Below are positions 62,801 to 64,000 of a stretch of 64,000 bases of DNA, in pieces. The stretch lies in NCBI GenBank assembly GCA_030744435.1, contig JASLQO010000011.1, positions 186,001 to 250,000 of the forward strand, read 5' to 3'. Within the stretch, counting starts at the first letter, position 1, and each line of letters starts with the position of its first letter. The notes under the pieces were generated by a model. That model was not told the origin of the DNA. It did not search any database and was given only the letters and a program-made list of their open reading frames with translations. Origin of the DNA: JASLQO01 sp002327525 (GTDB taxonomy: Bacteria > Pseudomonadota > Gammaproteobacteria > Pseudomonadales > Azotimanducaceae). The translations under genes and the position numbers were made by a program.

Positions 62801-64000
62801 TCAGCCCGGCAGTGTCCAGGGCCGTCGGTAGTCAGGACGCAACAACGCGTTGGCGTCGCGGTTTCCGCGCAAACGTGACGCTTGAGCGTCCCACTCAAGC
62901 GTCTCTCCCGTGCGCAGTGCGATGTTACCGAGGTGGGCACACCGCCGCGAGGCTGGCCGTTTGCAGATCACAACGCGGAGTCGCGCGCGTGCGCATGCAC
63001 TCGATGAAATTCTCCGTGTGCTGATCGAGCCCGCGGGCCTCCGGACGTGCCGTACGGCGCGGCACGGCCTGCAGTTTGTAGTGGCGTGCTCCGTCGCGGC
63101 CCGGTTCACTTTCCGGGAATAGCTCCCAACCGGCACGATCCACCACCAGCGTGCCGTTATTACCGATGAATGCAATGCCGTGGCTGCGCTGGAAAGGACC
63201 GAGTCCGATACCCACAGCATGCTCCCAAATCATCGAGAAACCATCGAACTCGTAGATCGCCTGCTGCGTGTCTGGAGTTTCCATGGCACTTTCCGGATAC
63301 GCGAAATTGCCACCGGATGACATCACGCGACGCGGAAAGTCCGCCTTCATACCCCACACCACGATGTCGATCAGGTGCACGCCCCAATCCGTCATGAGAC
63401 CACCCGCGTAATCCCAGAACCAACGAAAGGTGAAGTGGAAGCGGTTTGGATTGAAGGGCCGCTCCGGCGCCGGTCCCAGCCACATATCGTAGTCCACACC
63501 TTCCGGTACCGACGTATCGGGCTTTCGCGGGATGTTCTTCAACCAGTCCATATACGCCCAGGCGCGTACCGCGCGTATCTCTCCGAGGCTCCCCGAGTGC
63601 ACGTAGTCCATGGCATCACACCAGTGGGCACCGCTGCGCTGCCACTGTCCCACCTGCACCACGGTCGCATACCTTTCTGCTGCAACTATCATGCGCGTGC
63701 ACTCATCGATGCTGTTGGCGAGTGGTTTCTCCACGTAGACGTCTTTACCGGCTTCCGCCGCATGCACCATCTGCAGGCAGTGCCAATGGTCCGGGGTGCC
63801 GATGATAACCGCGTCGATATCTCTGTCATCCAGCAGCGCACGATAGTCACCGTACAGGCGCGGGGCATTGCCTCCCGCGCTGACCACATCCGCCGCGCGG
63901 CGTTCGAGCACGTTCACATCCACGTCACAAAGCGCCACTGCGCGCGTACCGGGCACCTTCACCATGGAGGCGAGGTCCGAAAAACCCATGCCATTGCATC
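62801..64000 (-). pseudogene. Gfo/Idh/MocA-family oxidoreductase, frameshifted and cut by window edge
   Basis: The gene enters from the right edge (GCNGMGFSDLASMV is the dinucleotide loop). Family runs continue: VIIGTPDHWHCLQMVHAAEAG, DVYVEKPLANSI, QVGQWQRSGAHW and GGLMTDWGVHLIDIVVWGMK (in parts). The frame leaves the family at SLAAVCPPR and stops at 62925. Removing one base in the GGG run at 62934-62936 gives CHLGNIALRTGETLEWDA and DYRRPWTLPG, ending at TGA 62801-62803. So one base too many breaks the last 40 residues; a sequencing slip is possible. Confidence 0.75.

Overview
The window is GC-rich bacterial chromosome, densely coded on both strands. It most probably comes from an uncultured gammaproteobacterium of the marine or host-associated, lipid-catabolising kind. 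Pointers are a glutaminyl-tRNA synthetase, TesB, a periplasmic Pcm, MlaA/MlaC, TRAP transport, cyclopropane-fatty-acid synthase, a YceH remnant, and many acyl-CoA enzymes. I saw no rRNA, tRNA, CRISPR array or intact insertion sequence. The window holds at least eight decayed genes, which suggests ongoing gene loss.

Layout. 1-610: two remnants (YheT-like hydrolase, DUF6614-like protein) abutting tail to tail. 685-4196 (minus): PLP dehydratase, HMG-CoA lyase family and glnS. 4388-9590: a membrane-anchored transglutaminase-like protein, a 188-bp MITE-like element, tesB, pcm, an MDR oxidoreductase and a lipoprotein methyltransferase. 9900-14063: a heterodimeric ABC exporter coupled to a GFA-family protein. 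14118-21034: a secreted protein of unknown function, a ferredoxin-NADP reductase-like flavoprotein, a broken GIN-domain gene, a two-subunit acyl-CoA dehydrogenase and YjbQ.

21017-30287 (minus) is one tightly overlapping eight-gene unit: TatT lipoprotein, DctP, DctQ, DctM, MlaC/HpnM, MlaA, an HpnN-like RND transporter and an LtaS-like phosphotransferase. It looks like a dedicated envelope lipid or hydrophobe traffic system in which a TPR-associated TRAP transporter (TPAT) is joined to Mla and Hpn parts without any MlaFEDB.

30339-39688: a peroxiredoxin-like pseudogene, a CHAD-like protein, enoyl-CoA hydratase, an F420-type luciferase-like enzyme, a serine hydrolase, Cfa, glucokinase, a PRISE-type reductase and a methyltransferase. 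40179-48670: a co-directional catabolic cluster led by a single-chain acyl-CoA carboxylase (biotin carboxylase, BCCP and carboxyltransferase in one chain), then PhyH dioxygenase, VOC protein, luciferase-like monooxygenase, amidohydrolase and a TIGR03084-like protein. A strong bidirectional terminator ends it, facing a phosphotriesterase-family hydrolase.

50601-61650 is a coenzyme F420 island: npdG, cofE, cofD, cofC, fused fbiC and two luciferase-like oxidoreductases, with decayed MFS and GFA genes among them. Inside it, on the minus strand (57875-58993), lies a two-domain AhpD/carboxymuconolactone-decarboxylase-like gene with an in-frame TGA exactly where the second Cys of its CxxCxxxH site belongs. 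A plausible bacterial SECIS hairpin follows. I read it as a selenoprotein that ordinary gene calling would split in two. The window ends with an enoyl-CoA hydratase and a frameshifted Gfo/Idh/MocA oxidoreductase that runs off the right edge.
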